Of a stretch of 64,000 nt of DNA, positions 37,741 to 52,800 are shown in pieces; the stretch's first letter is position 1, and every line of letters starts with the position of its first letter. Under the pieces are notes generated by a model. The model saw nothing but the letters and a program-made list of their open reading frames with translations. It searched no databases and had not been told where the DNA came from. The position numbers and the translations under genes are program-made. The stretch covers positions 867,585 through 931,584 of the forward strand of contig WBMW01005007.1 in NCBI GenBank assembly GCA_013396635.1. The letters run 5' to 3'. Source of the DNA: Penelope pileata. Its lineage: Eukaryota > Chordata > Aves > Galliformes > Cracidae.

Positions 37741-39746
37741 CTAAATCCTCTCTAGATGTTATGGGCAGATTGCCTAAATGACACTGCAAGCTCGAAGGTA
37801 GGCATGCTAGGTAGGCTTTTCTGCAACACAAGCTGGACTGTTCTCCTTCTGGAGCACAGCTAGTACTTCCATACCAGAATACTGCACTGTGAGCTTTCGT
37901 CTGGGTCAGTCCAATAACTACAAACCATACTAGTTTCTACGATTTCTCCAAGTTACGTTTTTGCAGTATGTTTCCTATTTTTCCTTTTTTAAGTTTTTGT
38001 TCGCTAGTTTTTCTTTGTTCTGCTCAGCTCACATACTCATAGATACCACATACTCAAGAGATACCCACACATTGGTCTTTATATCTGTGTTAAATATATA
38101 TTGACCTTTTTGTGCTAGTTTCAGTGACATTGCAAATGAGTTGATGTATCTAATAACAGAGAGAGATATCTTAAATGCACTAGTGAAATAAACATTTCAT
38201 TGTTGCAAAATGTAAGAATGAACAATATGATTTTACCAAGAGCTATAATACGTCTCTAACATAGTATTTTGGCAAAACTATCATTCATCTTAGAAACAGA
38301 AAAATAAGTGTTTGATGAATGCACATCTCTCCCAGAATGTGGCCCTCTGCATCAAGGTCACACAGTTATGAAGATATTTTTCCTCCATTAGAGCACAGTG
38401 CCATTATGATTTATAACTGCAAAAACCTTTCCAAATTAAGATTTGTTTGATTGTCTGTTTCAATTAAGAGTATCATCATAACACTTTTCCCTTTTCCAAA
38501 CAAATGTTCTACACAACCTAGCATCCATAAGACATGCACAAGGATATGACAGTGATTAATTTGTGTTGTTGAATTCTTTATTTCCAGTAACTAATTTAAG
38601 ACAGCCCTCACTTTTTAATAACTAAAAGATACAAATTCTGCAGGGCATTTTTGCTTATGTAATTGATAAAACATCTTTGTATTAGCAACTGTAAATTATG
38701 ACTGTGTTATAGAAATCTTTACCTAGTTGGTCTCTTCTAGAACACGGCAGTATAGGCAGCTGCTGTGCACTGAGGAATAAAACTTACACTATGAAAAAGA
38801 ACATATCACCACAATATCAGAAGTTATCTGAGTAAATATTAAAAAAAAAAAAGTGCTTGATTTTTTATCCAGGCAATAAAGTTCTGATGACATTGTGTAC
38901 AATTGAAAAAAATTATACATATGATTCTCCTGTGACCCATTCAGTATCACTTTCCCATAAGAAATGTCAAAAGCACAACTTGTTTCAGGCTTGTTTTAAA
39001 AGCAAATTAAACAATTTACTGGAAAATTGCCTTTGGAGAACAACGGTACAGTGACAGACAGAAGGACTAAATGCCTTATGAGAACTTTCATAATATCTAT
39101 GGATTTTTCAATTTCTAGTCCTTCCTTAGGTAAAACTCTAATCAAACATAGTCAAATTTGCATGGAATTTCAAAAATAAACTCTTCATTTTTACAGCAAG
39201 TTCACAAAAAACGTATGCTGGCCTCTACAAGATCATTTCTTAAAATTGAGGCCCACATTAGAAGATTAGAAATTTTTCTGGTGTAGCGCCAAGCCATACA
39301 TGTTTAAAAACATGAATGTTTAGAAAAGAATTTAGTCCTATGATATCAGTAGGTAGGTCCAACTATCTTTGAAAAAGCTATGTAAAGTTTTTCCAGGAAG
39401 TGATGAATCCCAGCCACAGTACAGATGGATAACCAGGCATTTTATGAAAGAATAATCTCTAGGAGCTAACAGTTTGATTCTACCCTTTTATTCATCTGTA
39501 AACCACAAAATTCTCCAGAGATGATTTGGCAGCAAGCTATGCTGATATTTCATCCAATATTAGTATCCCTGGGTTTGCATTTAATTTTACTGCACATCAC
39601 AGAAAATAATAGTCTAAATCTTTGGGTTAATAAAGGCCAAGATGATTTCCCATAATGAACATAAACCTGAGAGAAAGACACGTTGAACAGAAATCCACTC
39701 TTCTGAAATATTCAGTCAAATATCCTCTACTGAGAACAAAGTCTCT
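37741..39746. other. Unique AT-rich DNA, no gene seen
   Basis: Nothing recognised here beyond short A/T runs. Confidence 0.55.
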
Positions 39747-40199
39747 TTGAGCATTTGCCAGACCAGGGAGGGAAGTAAAGAAAAGTTCTTCAGGTATTCA
39801 ATAGCTATTACTCTATATATTTTACAGGTATTCAAAGAAGACAACATTTCAGTAGTGCATATCACAAGTACACGGAGAGTGCAAGACCATCAATTATTAG
39901 CCCTGCACTTTGGTTATATTGGAGCTATCCTTTATAGTTGGACAGAAACAACAGGAGCTTTGGAAGATGTAGTGACACTAACACAGTCACTTCATCACGC
40001 CATATTTGGATGTCATATTATACTAGTGATTAAAATCTCTCTAAACTTTTTTCTATCCAAGAAATCGCCTATCACCCATATTCATGCTACTACCTACTTC
40101 TGTGTGTGTGTGTGCATGCATGTGTGTTTACTGTTTAGTGGTTTCTTTGATCAAAAAAACATACTAAGAAGTTCCTCCCAAGCAGCTCCTCTTAGATGA
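39747..40199 (+). other. Longest open frame of the window (150 codons), probably not a gene
   Basis: A frame open for about 150 codons with no in-frame ATG before the last third; it starts at TTG, so it could only be translated as an internal exon. A fair acceptor (CTCTATATATTTTACAG) ends at 39827. The codons right after it read VFKEDNISVVHITSTRR. By eye this resembles the ACT-domain segment of aromatic amino-acid hydroxylases (pattern L-x-F-x-E-x-x-[IV]-N-x-x-H-I-E-S-R), but the conserved glutamate of HIES is threonine here. No good donor is seen. The tail of the frame is low-complexity, including a TG repeat read as CVCVC. Chance is the likeliest explanation. Confidence 0.15.
40101..40128. 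repeat. (TG)n simple repeat
   Basis: An interrupted TG dinucleotide repeat of about 28 bp with GCATGCA in the middle. It is a likely microsatellite. Confidence 0.9.
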
Positions 40200-43100
40200 T
40201 ACGCAGGACAGCAGAGACCTTGATCATGAAAATGAATCTGAATTTTAACGGCCCTGAAAAAGATGTCAGAGAAAGAGTTGCAAAAAGAAGAGGACTCTTA
40301 GCCTGTAGACCATTATACAAAAACATCCTCCAAATATCTAAGTGCTTCCCAGGCATGCTCTTAATAGCATTATTGCATTAGTCGAATTTAACAAGACAGA
40401 GAATTCAACTGATGCTGTGAGGAAAGACAAGCTACATTTTTTCAGCACTCTTTTCTTTTAACAATACCATAGGATTTATTCAGTGGCAGTCAGTTATGTT
40501 TTTCAGGGACCAAAAGTCTTCCTGGAAGTGACAAAGACATTGTGTTACATTACTTCTGTGCTGTAAAGCAATTTACCAGGCAAGGAGCAGCATAGTAAAA
40601 GAAAATTACAGTAATTCTCAAATTGACCAGGATGAACATGCCTACCTTAAGTACACACCAAGTATCACTGAAGGGAGAACATAAATTCCAAACAGACCTT
40701 GACATGCCACTGCCTGCACCTGAGCACACAGCATACACACCTTCCTCTATGTTAACTCGAACGTGCCATGCTGAAGTTTGCTCCAAGTTAGACACTTTGC
40801 TGGGGTCAATTTTGCCTTAATTTAATCAAGCTATTATATAGGCAAATTTTAGTTTTCAAATTGCTGCAAATAGAAACTCCTCCCTGTTTTTGAAAACAAT
40901 GATTTAATTAGAGGCTATTACAAAATAATCATAACTAAACCATGACTTTGCATGCTTTCACTAGTTATTCCTTTTATAATTCAAATAGTATTTCATACAA
41001 AAGCTTCACTAGAAGCAGATTTTGAAGGACGTTATACCATTAACAGTTATGAAGTCATAAACAAACAGTTCCTGCCTGTACCTTAAGAATGTACAAAAGA
41101 ACAATGCCAACAGACTTGAAAATGACATAGATGGTGCTTCATATCAGTATGCCTCAGAAGAAAAAGCAAATAAATAAAAAAATAGAGAAAAAAGGAGAGA
41201 CAAAAGCACCATAGGCTATGGATTAATTTTAGGGTAGTAGGAAGGCTACTTCTGTATATTTCAGCTGCTTCTCTCAAAGTGTACTTCTTCAGGTAGTGGA
41301 CAGAACTGTGAGTATGTCATATCATAGAGAGGATACAAATCTGTGAAAATTTTCTGACAGACCAATTGTGTAAGTATGCAAATGTATGCTAATGTATGCC
41401 ATATTTTTACTTTTGCTTGTAAGAATTTATTTGAGTGGACTTCCATCCCAACAGCTTCTTATTCAATCCAATACAAAAAATACAATGGAAGATACATAAT
41501 ATCATGACCTTTTCCAAATCCAAGGACTTAACTGCAATGAAGCTTTAGGATTGATGGGTATTTATGAATATTAGAGTTGAGAAATGAAGCAGGTACACAC
41601 AATATCAGAAGGCAGGAAATACTATAAAAATACAAAGTTTCACAAAATCAACAGAAATTAGCAAATTCTGAATCCTTCACTTTCTAGAAAAGCTTGAAGT
41701 ATCCAGCAATAGTATCTATTATTTTAATGTACAAGTAGAAAAGGTGTCCAGAAAGGTACTGCTTTATAGTTAAAGCCAAAGTCTTCTGATTTTAAGTGAG
41801 AATTGAATAGATGAGAACCACAATGTCAGAATCCTACAGCCCAAGGCAGATCTCCCCAGGAAATAATTGCCATAGGTTTTCTTCATGCTGACAAGCAGCC
41901 AAGAGAACAGAGAGTCACTGTGAATAACTGGAAATGGATTTGAGACTTAAAGGACAGTCATGAAGTATTTGTACATTTTGTACTTACAAAGATAACGCAT
42001 GCTTTGAAAATAATTTAAAAACAAAAATTACAGAAGACAGGCTTGAGAATTATGACTGAAGAAACTATGAAGTTTTGAAGGGATTTTCACCACTGACTTC
42101 ATTGGCAATGAAAATTTTACTGAATTATATTTATAAATGTTCCCTTTAAGTATTAAGATCAAAAGTAAATCACAAAGTAACAGTTTTGCATCTCTTTTAG
42201 TAGCAATATCTAGCACCAGCATGAATGGGATGCTTTGCCACTGCACTAGGCTTAAACTATTAATTAATCAAGAAACTTGTCCATGTTATCATGGCCAAAA
42301 AAGCCTAACCCCTTGACTATTTCTGACAATGAGTTCCCTTCACAATTTAGAAAAATAAAAGACACGCAAAGTTTCCCATTCTCTGAGCCCTGAGTTGTTA
42401 TTTCAGAGAGCGCACTGTTCACCACCCACGCAAAGGCTACTCCATATAGCATACGGCAACCTTGAAGCTGATAATGCAGCTGAGTCTGCCTAGTCCTGGT
42501 ACAGGAAGATGAGTTCGTACAAATAATTAGATTTCCATTTCGGATGGCAGCAGACATAAAAGAGCTATCAGAGCAGCAAAAGAAAATGCTGTTAGGCTAC
42601 TACAGTGCACTGACCAACATAGCAGTAAAAAGTGTTTTTAATGCCTTTCTGTGCTTTGTTTGGATGTCAGTGGGAATATTTTAAAACCAGTAATTTAATT
42701 TGAAAAATGCTAATGCTTTATACATTTAATTATTATCCTTGACTTAATTAAAAGTCTTTTCAAAAGACAGGTCCTCAGTACAGGTAGACATTTAGCTGCT
42801 GACACAGTACAAACTACGGCCACATGGAAAGAACCAAGTGTGAAATGGACCATGAACCTTTGCTCTCTTCTTCCTAGAAAGGATGTGACAGCATGGCACA
42901 CAGTGACATACTGTGTCTGCTACCATCTCTTTTTCTGTTGTGACATTTTTTGTTAATACCACAAGCTCTGAAAGAACCTTCCACCAAGGCATTCACAATG
43001 AAGCTCTAGGTAAGAGGATCACACTGATTTCACATTTTGTGAAGTCACGTATATTCAACTTTATAACAGATAAACTTAATCATGAGGCAGGTAGAAGAAT

Positions 43101-46100
43101 TTGTTTAGAACAGAAGCAAAAGTTGCCGCTTAGTTGAGCTATAGTTGAGCTGTTTATTATACTATTTCAACAGAAAACGTTATAGTAAAAATTTTACATT
43201 TAATCTCCTCCCCACTAAATTTATTTTCCTTTTTTCATGTTTATCTTATAAGAAATCTTTCTCTATTCTAAAAATATTACTTCATTTTCCTCTTATTTTC
43301 CTTCGTTATGCAATCCTTCATTGCCCCCAGCTACCACTATTTCCTAGCATTGTAACTGGTGTGCCTAATACTAAAGCTATTTCAATCTCCCTCTGTGTTT
43401 TTCTCTAACATTCCTTTTCTCCTATCCAGAATCCTCATGGTCGAGTCCTTCCTTTCTTCCATCAGTATTTCTTCATAACACTCTGAGAATATGCTCACAC
43501 TTTCACATTGTCATGTAGTTTTCTTACTTTGTGATTCTCCCAAATCTAAAACAAACATCTCTAACAAATTTCAAAATAATTCCTGAATTTTTTGCTAGTA
43601 GTCATACCCATCCTTGCCATATGCTAGAATTAAACTCTCATCCTTATACGCCTCATGTGGTGGCTACATCACCAAAAAAGAAAGACACCACAGGAATCCT
43701 GTAGGAAAAGTAGTTGACTCCTAGCAGAGTCAAGAAGTGAAAGGCTTTGTTCACCATGCTATGAGCACACACTGTGACATCTCTGGGGGATCGCAAATAA
43801 TTAGAGCAACAGACAACTCAGTAGGATGCAACAGAGAACAAATAAAGCAGTGGGCATATAACTCAGCAGGTATTACTGAGTGAGCCACAGAGGAAGTACT
43901 TTGGCATACAGAAAAAAAAGGGGGGGAGGGAACAGAGAAATTATTTATTTGAGTATTGAAGGTGTTTTAACAATACATCGCCACAAAGCACTGTAGCCTT
44001 ACATGATAAGTAAGTAAGGAGTAGTAGTTTGGGTTTGAGTTTTTCTTTCTTCCACTTTATTTTGCTCAAAAGACAGGCAGAGGAATACTTACAGGTTGGG
44101 CCATCTGACTTCATTCAATTTCTTATTGACTAGAAACAGTAAATTGCTTTATTTCATTTCATTTTCAGCAATCTAGCATTTGATATGTAAGATGATAGAA
44201 CAGCTGCAGCACATTCAGAGACAAGCCTTCAGATTCTAAAGTGAGGACTAAAAAAGTAATGAGTCTTCCCTTGTAATGAATTTAAATTCTCATTTTCAAG
44301 TAACTAGCACCACCACAAGAGACTACATAATAAGTAGTTGCATCAAAAAAATCTTAGGATTATGTCCCTTCGTAACTTAGTTCTGGTAAATACTAAGGGA
44401 CAGAGCTGTAAGCCTAAGACCGTTGTTCAAAATGGAACTGATCTGTGATACAGTCTGAGTATGCATGAAACAAAGATGTTAAAAGAAAAGATGGATATCC
44501 AAGCCAAAAAGAAAACAGACGCATCATGGATGAGCACCAGCAATAACATTCATATGCATCAAGGGTAAAATGTTTACATATAAGAATATGTTGCATAGTA
44601 AACTTAATAGATAGGTCATATATTTTTCATTTGCATTATTTGCATACAATATTAATAACAAGCATTTTACAAAGTTAATTTTTTAAAGGGCCCCTAAGAG
44701 AAAACCAAATTTACAGTCTGAGATCTTGAGTGCTGCCTACCTCACTTTTAGATATTAGACGGTGAATAGATTTTACAGCCAAAAAAACCCTCTTTCTCTG
44801 AAGTCTTGTGTCAAAGATTCTTGTTTCTCTGCTTTGTATCAGATTTAGTCATTATGCAACTACATCGTTAGTTCAGTTGGCTCATCTAGTGGAAAATTAA
44901 CTCTGTCAACACAGAAAAATAGATGAATAGTATGCTAGTGGATCAATGAGATACATCAACTCTCCTTCCAGTGATATAATCACTTGATCCAATGCAAAAC
45001 AGGGAAGTGGGAACATGGATGTTGGGTAGGAGAGAAAACAGACTGTTCTTTTTAGTGGCTGCTTGCCACAGGGTCAGCTGAACTGTTAACATCTTTCACA
45101 TTCCAATTGTGCGGGCCATTCATTCTTTAAATGCGGACACTCAAGATTTCTTTAGCTGTGACCTAGCAGTGCTTCCTGCTCCTTCTTCTGGGCAAGGTGA
45201 GACTGTGCACAATGACTGCAGTGTGCTTACAGTAAGTACTTTTCATTGAGGGATGACCTTTTCTAGTGTTGTTTTCTATACATTATAACACCTCTTCCAA
45301 GTTATCTGTGATTAATTATTTTGCAACTCCTTTGATAAGTTCTTAAGCAATATCATAAAAGGCAGTCCAAGGGCGGAAAGCACCTGATGTATTGATAAGG
45401 AGGGCCTCATAAGTTTAGCGGGGCAGCATTGTTAAAAGTGGTCTTTCTCAAGTAGTCCTTGCCTTCTAGAGACTGACACTAAAAAAACCCAGAGGTACAA
45501 AAGACAATCATGTATTCCAGTTCCTCTGAAAGAGGAATTTGGAACAACAGGATACTTCAAATAGATTTTATATCAAAGAAATTCAAAATCCCATGAGACG
45601 TAGACATCCAAGGCCAACAGGGCTCCTGAGGAACACAAGACAATGAGAATAGATGATCTATTTCTGTACAGAAAACATCCCATTTTTGATCTTCTGAAAA
45701 AATCTCAATTTATTTCTTCCTTTATATGAGCTCTATGATGGAGAAGTGAGTGGAGGGATCACCTTGACTTCTTTTCAAAGACATAGACAAAACAGAAAAA
45801 AATAATCTTTTGAGGGCCTGGATCTGCAGAGTGCCAATTCTACCTCATGCTGTTTTTAGTGGAATTGGAGCTGAAAGATACCTGAATATTGTATCTTTCA
45901 TGAAGTTTATTAGAGGAGATTTCAACCCTGAAGTAACTTACAAGCTTTCCCAATGTTCTGAGCAGCTTCAGTGCTGAGCTATGTGACCTGAGGAAGATGA
46001 CTGGTTCTGACACCAACCCTATGGAATCACAGATGTCTGCCTCTGAGACACTGCAGAAGAAACATCACCAAAAGCATCATAATCCTTTGAGATGCAGAAA

Positions 46101-49100
46101 ACATTCATGCTTATAGACACAGGTTTTGGAATAATGAGCCTAGGATCAATAATAACAGCCCTTGACAATGGCAACCTTGAAATTTTTCCTGCTTTCTCAT
46201 AAGCAGTGGTTTGGAGCTTCTGGTAGCAATTGCTTAATTGCTAGACTATCTCCAGAGCTGCCGATGCCACATGAGTGGTTGTTTGCTAAAGAATATGGCG
46301 GGCAGGTCTAAATACTAAGAGACCAGCTGTCTACCATGATGGCTACAGCAGCTTCTTGAAAAGGGTGATCAGTAGGGATAAGTTAAATGTATAGATAAGC
46401 ACAAAGTTACTTTTTGATGCCACAGACTAAGTTTATAGAAGTTTAAAGAACAGGACAAATAAAATTCAGTCACAAAAGGAGAATGCAACAGTCCCTCATG
46501 TAAGATCTATTATAGAAGAGACTGAGCATGCAGCCAGGAATCCGTCTCACCCTAAGCCGGTCTTGTTGGTCTTTTGTTGTGGTTAACAACCATTTCTTCA
46601 CTGTGATGTACTCCTCGCAGTCTATGTGAACATTGGTGTGAGAACACACAGATATTTCAGGAACAAACAAAGTTACAAGTTAACTAAGCAATTTAATGCA
46701 ACTGAAATGTGGTGACTAATTCTCTTTGATGTTCTTTCTCCTGAATGTATACTTCACCACAAATACTGTGGTAGTCTCATAATAGGTGTGTTTTCAGTTG
46801 TTTCAGCTCAAAGCATTAGGTTGCTATACACTGAGATTAGTTTAACAGGGTTAATTCAAGAGAGAATTTTAGGATCTCCTAAAAATATTTTGCAGTCTCC
46901 TCTTCAAGACTAGTTTTTATTATGCTGCCCTGGCACAACTTCCTGCCCTGAACTTATCAAATAACTTTATCTCCTTTTTTGTTCCAAGCTAACTGGCTGA
47001 AAAAGTCTTGTTTGAGAATCCTAAACTCTTTCTTCTCTTGTGTGTACCCAGTCCAATGCAAATGAATCCAGTACCAAAGCATGCCTTCAGCATTTGACAT
47101 GTTGATCGCGACAGTTCAACTCCAGAATCCAGCACAGGTTGTGCTACTCTGTCAGCTAAAGGTGCTGAATATGGTGACTGTGCAGAATCCAACACTCAGG
47201 GAGAAAAGAAAACAATACAGTATCATTGTACTTCAAATGAAGAAGTGAAAATCAGACTTGTATTTTTCTATTTGGAAAAAGACAGATTTTATTGTCATTT
47301 ACTACTGACCTGAGAAGAGAGCAATCAACAAAGATAAAGCTAGTGATCATCTGGATCACTACCTAGTTACCTAGTTTTGGGACCTGGGGAAGGCAAAAAT
47401 ATGCCCTCAGATTTTCTACTGATCATGAGACTGAAGCCCTGGACAATGCCGGTAAGTGGTTAAAGATATCCTGCATATTTTCTGTGGGGTGTGCAGCAAT
47501 TCCACAATCTCCACCAACCAAGGCCACCTCTGGATTCAGATTTGTCTTCTCATGTTGGATGTTCACTTTCATGATGACTGGTGTACATTCCTTTTTCCAA
47601 GGTAGAGAGGGTGGACGGCAGCATCACCAAGAACGAAAGAAGGAAACAGAGCCTGGTGATGAGAAATTCCTCTAGATTTGATTAGATGATCAAACCAGCA
47701 CCTACATTCACTGAGGCAGCAGATAATATTTACAGAATAGGGCAGAAAAGGACAGACCAGATTTCTGAGAGTCTGAGACACTGTACTTTCCAAATTGTCT
47801 ACCTACAACCATCTTAACAACCATTCTGCAGCTAGCACGTAATGATATTAGCTCCAAGGAAGCACTCTGTCAACAGAAAGGAAGCTTTCAGATAAGCAAG
47901 GGTATTCCTTTGACAAGAATTTTCAAAAACAGAAGCAACCAGTGCCACAATATTTACAGTAGTACTCAGCACAAATCTAATCCTGTGTACATGAGCCACA
48001 TATAAAGAAAATATAGTCTTTGTAGACATCAATTCAAAGAGGAAACAATAATAAGCATCAGATTGCCTATATAAACAGAGGACCAGAAACATCAGTCACT
48101 GCCTCTTAAAGTTAAGAAAAGAATAGATTCATATCTTTCTGAAAAAAAACTAATATTAAAACTACCAATGAAAGTAGAGCATCAAAATCTGTAAGTTTAA
48201 AATAAAAAGTTATAAATCTTTTCGACTGATGAAGCAGGAATAATTTTTCATTCAAAACTACTACAACCACCACAATGCTGTATAGCCATCAGCATAAATG
48301 CAGGGCTATACTGCATATTCTGACCTTTAAATTTAAAATGACCTAAATCACTGTTGATTTTATAATGTTTATGAGCTTATCTTACCCTTTTTCTTTCATC
48401 ATATTTGAAGTAAAGGAAAAAAAAAGAATGGGAGTTAGACTTGTTAATTTTGTGTGCTGTTGATCTTTAGGACACTTCTTTCCATGATCATTTATGAGTA
48501 TTTTGTTTCTGAATATTTTAGATACGCAAGCTCAGCAAACTTGAATGTAGGGGAAAAATTACAGAAAGGAGAGCTAACTACAGAAAAAGCAGAACTATAC
48601 ACAATAGGTAAGAAAAGGACAAGCATTGTGATCATGCTATATAGTTTGGTGAAACTGCATAGAGAAATCACCGGGTAGTTTTTCATGATATCACAGAAAG
48701 TATTCACTTTCTGCAATAAATAAATTTTTCATTCAGATTTCTCTCTCCTTAAAAAAAAAATAAAAAAAAATTGGCAGACCATATGAAATTTCTGCAGGAA
48801 AAAACCCTTCTGTTTTTGACCACTTCTAGAATTATGTAATCAGTGCTGTTCTGGAACCAGAGCAGACACTACCAAATTTCCAGAATTTTGACAGGGTATC
48901 ACTAATGTTCCTGTCATTACTCCTATTAGACATACCAGTTGAGGAGCACAGCAGGTAATGCTGTCAGTACACGATGGTTTTCCTGTTGCAAAGTACCACA
49001 GTGCCAAAGTTTCGCTTTCTAGATGGCAATGTACAAGGATGGAGGAGTTGAAGGTAATGGAATAATACAACTAAACAAGGTATATGGGTTTTTCATTTTA

Positions 49101-49859
49101 AAAGCCCCCAACATTCAGCAGAAGAATGTTACTTATGGAGAGAAAATTCTATTCATAAGAAATGCCAATACATCTCATTACAGTGACAGCACAATAGCAT
49201 GGCTTTGATATTATTAAATCCACAGCTTTGATAAACAGCCCACAAATTACCTCTTGAAGGGAGCTGCATAATAACACCTGAAGCATAAAGAGAGGAAATG
49301 GAGTTTAATTAAGTGTTGCCCAGCTAAATCACACTGGGAAAAGCATAAGGGGGTGGGAAGAATACTGAAGACTTCAGCTCCACTCAGAGGTGGTAAGACA
49401 GAGCAGTCAGGTAAAAGGTTGCATTTGAAAGCATGCTGCAGCTTGAGTGGGTTACACATCAGCAGCTTCTGGAGAATGAAAGCACTCATTCTCACTCCTC
49501 CACACAGTCCCTTTGAACAAGCAACGTTCACTTAAATAAAGATCCCTTGTACACAGAGGGAGAAAAACAGTATTGTAGAACAAGGAAAAATGATTAAGGC
49601 TGAACATATATATTCATATTTAATACTGCAAAAAAATATGAAGATGTAGTGCAACATGCATTTAATAGCCCAGAAGGTAAGCCCTGGAAGAAAAAAAGAT
49701 AAAGGCAAATGGAACACTTGCAAACAAAAGCTGCCCAAGTTACACTGGGGCTGGGAAGTGGTGGTAAGCAACCTTCTTTTGCAGAATTATTGGGTGTTTT
49801 AAATGAAACGGTCAGGATTGGCATGGTGCTAAATACTAGTACGTATACCATTCCCCTTG
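40200..49859. other. Unique AT-rich DNA, no gene seen
   Basis: No gene or transposable element recognised. Open frames are all below 100 codons. Notable small features are a tandem octamer-like motif at 41375-41400 (listed separately), an 11-bp tandem duplication (TAGTTGAGCTA/TAGTTGAGCTG) near 43132-43153, and an A-run followed by G7 near 43911-43927. Confidence 0.55.
41375..41400 (+). promoter_or_regulatory. Tandem octamer-like motif (possible POU-factor site)
   Basis: Two and a half direct 10-bp repeats: TATGCAAATG, TATGCTAATG, TATGCC. The first unit contains the exact octamer ATGCAAAT, bound by POU-domain (Oct) factors. The second contains the related ATGCTAAT. The 10-bp period would place both sites on the same face of the helix. 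There is no gene or promoter nearby, so any role would be distal. Confidence 0.25.
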
Positions 49860-52800
49860 AGTATCACAGCTAATACTTCAAAAGGAGCACCGATCATCCA
49901 GTGCACACATCCAGCTGCACACTAAAACCAAAAGCAATGTACCTTATTATATTTGGAAAGCATACACTATCATCTTTTGTTTATTAGGAGTCTGGCTTCT
50001 GTAGGAACCAGTAATTTCACCAAAAGTGTGCTGCCATGGTGCTCCAACAGTTACTGACATTGCAAAAATAAAACGAGCCTGCATTAAACTTTGCCTCTAC
50101 TAATAATGCTGGACTCAAACTCTTTCATCTTGCATTGATGTTCTATTGCCCTAAATAAATGAACTCTCAGAAGCATACAACAGATGAATAGTGTGTAAAA
50201 TTACTTCTGTAAGCAACAATTTAGCCATCTGATAAGATATAAATTTCTAAGCTTCTACGACTGTGAGAAATAATTCCAGTTCATTTATCCTCACTCTGAT
50301 CCCTGAATTGAAATTTATGCAAGTGTATGTATGATGCCCAACGGTTCAAATGAGGACTTTCAAAATGAATTTAATACTCAGTTACCTCCATAGAATGACC
50401 ATCCCAATTGCCATGCTCACTAATAAGCCAGGCTCGCTTGCATTAAAGTCGAGGAATGCCTTGCAACTGACTCCAAAGCAGTGAAGTAGCCCTTTACAAA
50501 GCAGCACAGGCAAATACTGCAACATTTCCTACAGCCTTGTCTTTGATTCGTTAATGAAGAAAAGCGCGGAAAGGTCTTTTATGCAACGTAAGCCCACGGA
50601 AGTATTTCTTCACAGAAATTTCACACCTCCATAGCTTGGCCAAGTACTAACCTAACGTTCCAAGAAAGCAAAAGTTACACTGCTTGTGCTTCTGTAATTG
50701 TTTTTGCTTTGAGCTGGAGACTGAGCAGGAAAAACAGAAAGAAGTTCAGCAGCAAATTGCCTGCACTAATAATAGAGAAAAGGCATCATCTACTAATTAA
50801 CAAACCAATAATTGAATATTGATTAGAGTTTGTTGCTTTTAAAATAATTGAATCCATCTGGCTTCTAACAACCAAGAGACTGTTAAAGATTCGTAATAAA
50901 CAAAGGATTTCCAATTCAGGAATGCTTCGTCAGCTTTCTTATTGTGTTCAGTACATTAAAAGATGCAGCCAAAATACGTGGGTCACTCTGAAAATAATGC
51001 ACATCCCACCATCTATTTTCCCTCAGAGAAGGTTTCTTCTGTACATGGATTTTGAGGAAAAACATTCTGGATGAAGAAGTCAATTTTTCATTAAAAGTCA
51101 CTGAAGCTCATCTTTAACGTGGTGCCAAAAAATGTCTCTCTCCTTGTGACTCTTTGTATTGGGACTTGGCACATGGGAAATTTTCCCAGTAAATTCCACA
51201 TCTCTCACACAGCCTGGTTTAAAACAGATGTGCCAGCACAAGGTTAGCAATGGCCACAATGATAAGAGAGAAGGGAATATAATAACTGTGAGAGCTTTCC
51301 AAGACTCACCTGGAGGACCTGGTGGCTAAATGGATTATTTGCTCTCTTCCCACCTCTGGGACTCCAACCCTGACCGGAGTGACTGAAAATCATTCTGATC
51401 AGCCAAGTGAAAAAAGACCAAAGTGAAATTAGACTGGTGGTTTCAGCTCGCTTCCCTCAGTGTTGCACTTCCAAATCAGAAAACCATAGCACGTTGAGCT
51501 CTGCTAGCAGGGGAGAAAGCAAGAGGCTCTGAGACTTAATGAGCACAAATCCAGCTGCCTCTCCAGCTCACAAACACCTTAATGTAGACTACAACCATCC
51601 TGTACAAACAGGCACATAGAAGAATAAATGACTGGATTACCATACAAATTAATCAGAAGCAATCCCTTGTGAATGTGTATTGAAATGTCTGCATTGCATA
51701 TCACAATAATATAATTGTTAATCTTATTAGATTAACTGACAGCCAGATGATACTTTGGTGAATGTTTAAAGAAATTATCTGACAATGTTTAAACATTTCT
51801 ATAAAAAAACACATTGCGCATTTCTGTTGCACTCCCAAACACTAAATAATCCTAGCATATCCCCTCACCAATGTGTGCAAGTATTGTTTCAATTCAGAAA
51901 TGAAGAGACCGGGGAATGTAGAGATTGAAGGGCTTTATCCATAAATTTTTAAGGCCAGAAAAGGCCACTGTGATCATCTAATCTGACATTACACCTGCCA
52001 CTGTCTCTGCACAAGGCTGGACAACAAGAATCAATAAATAGAACTGCTGTTAGGATGCAGGAATTCACGGTGCCAAACCCAAAGCTCAATTCCCCATTAA
52101 TTTATAAATCTAGGCGTAAGAATATTTGACTCGAAGCCTCTGTTTTACTGCAAATAAAGTCTTGCCCTGTGCTGCTGTGTTCAGCTGTAGCTCAGCCAGC
52201 GAAGACAAATCAAATCCCCTTTCCTCCATGAGACAATTTAAATGGGAGAAGAGAGCTAGCATACATTAAACGTGTATGGAAAATACCTCATTAAATTACT
52301 GTTTGAAACCAATCAGAAGATCTCTGTGATAGTGTGAATAATTCTGATTTTTTACTGTTTTTTTTTTCCCTCTGCCTTAATTCATTTTATGTGATTGCTT
52401 CTGTATAGAAAGATGTGCAGAAAATACTCCTTTGCTCCATGTACATGAGTGACAGCATACGTATGGAGGAAACTGTGATTTCATAGGCTGGAGCTAAGAT
52501 GTCTCAAAAAGAAGCCTAATAAATAGTGCTGCCTAGAAAAATGAACATTTTTCTGACATTATTTTTTGGGGAGGGGCAACCAGCACATCGACGTGTCTTT
52601 CATTAAATGAAAGTCAATTGAGGAAAACAGACGGTAAATTTCTCCAAAGGATCAGGCATTGTTTCTCACTCAAAAGGAATGTTGGCTTTGCACCTCAGAG
52701 CTTTCCCAATTCTCACATTAGAACAACAAACACAACAGGGGTTCTTACAAAGCAGCCTCTGCAAGCAAACTTCTGCTCGCAGAAGTCTCTGATGTTATTC

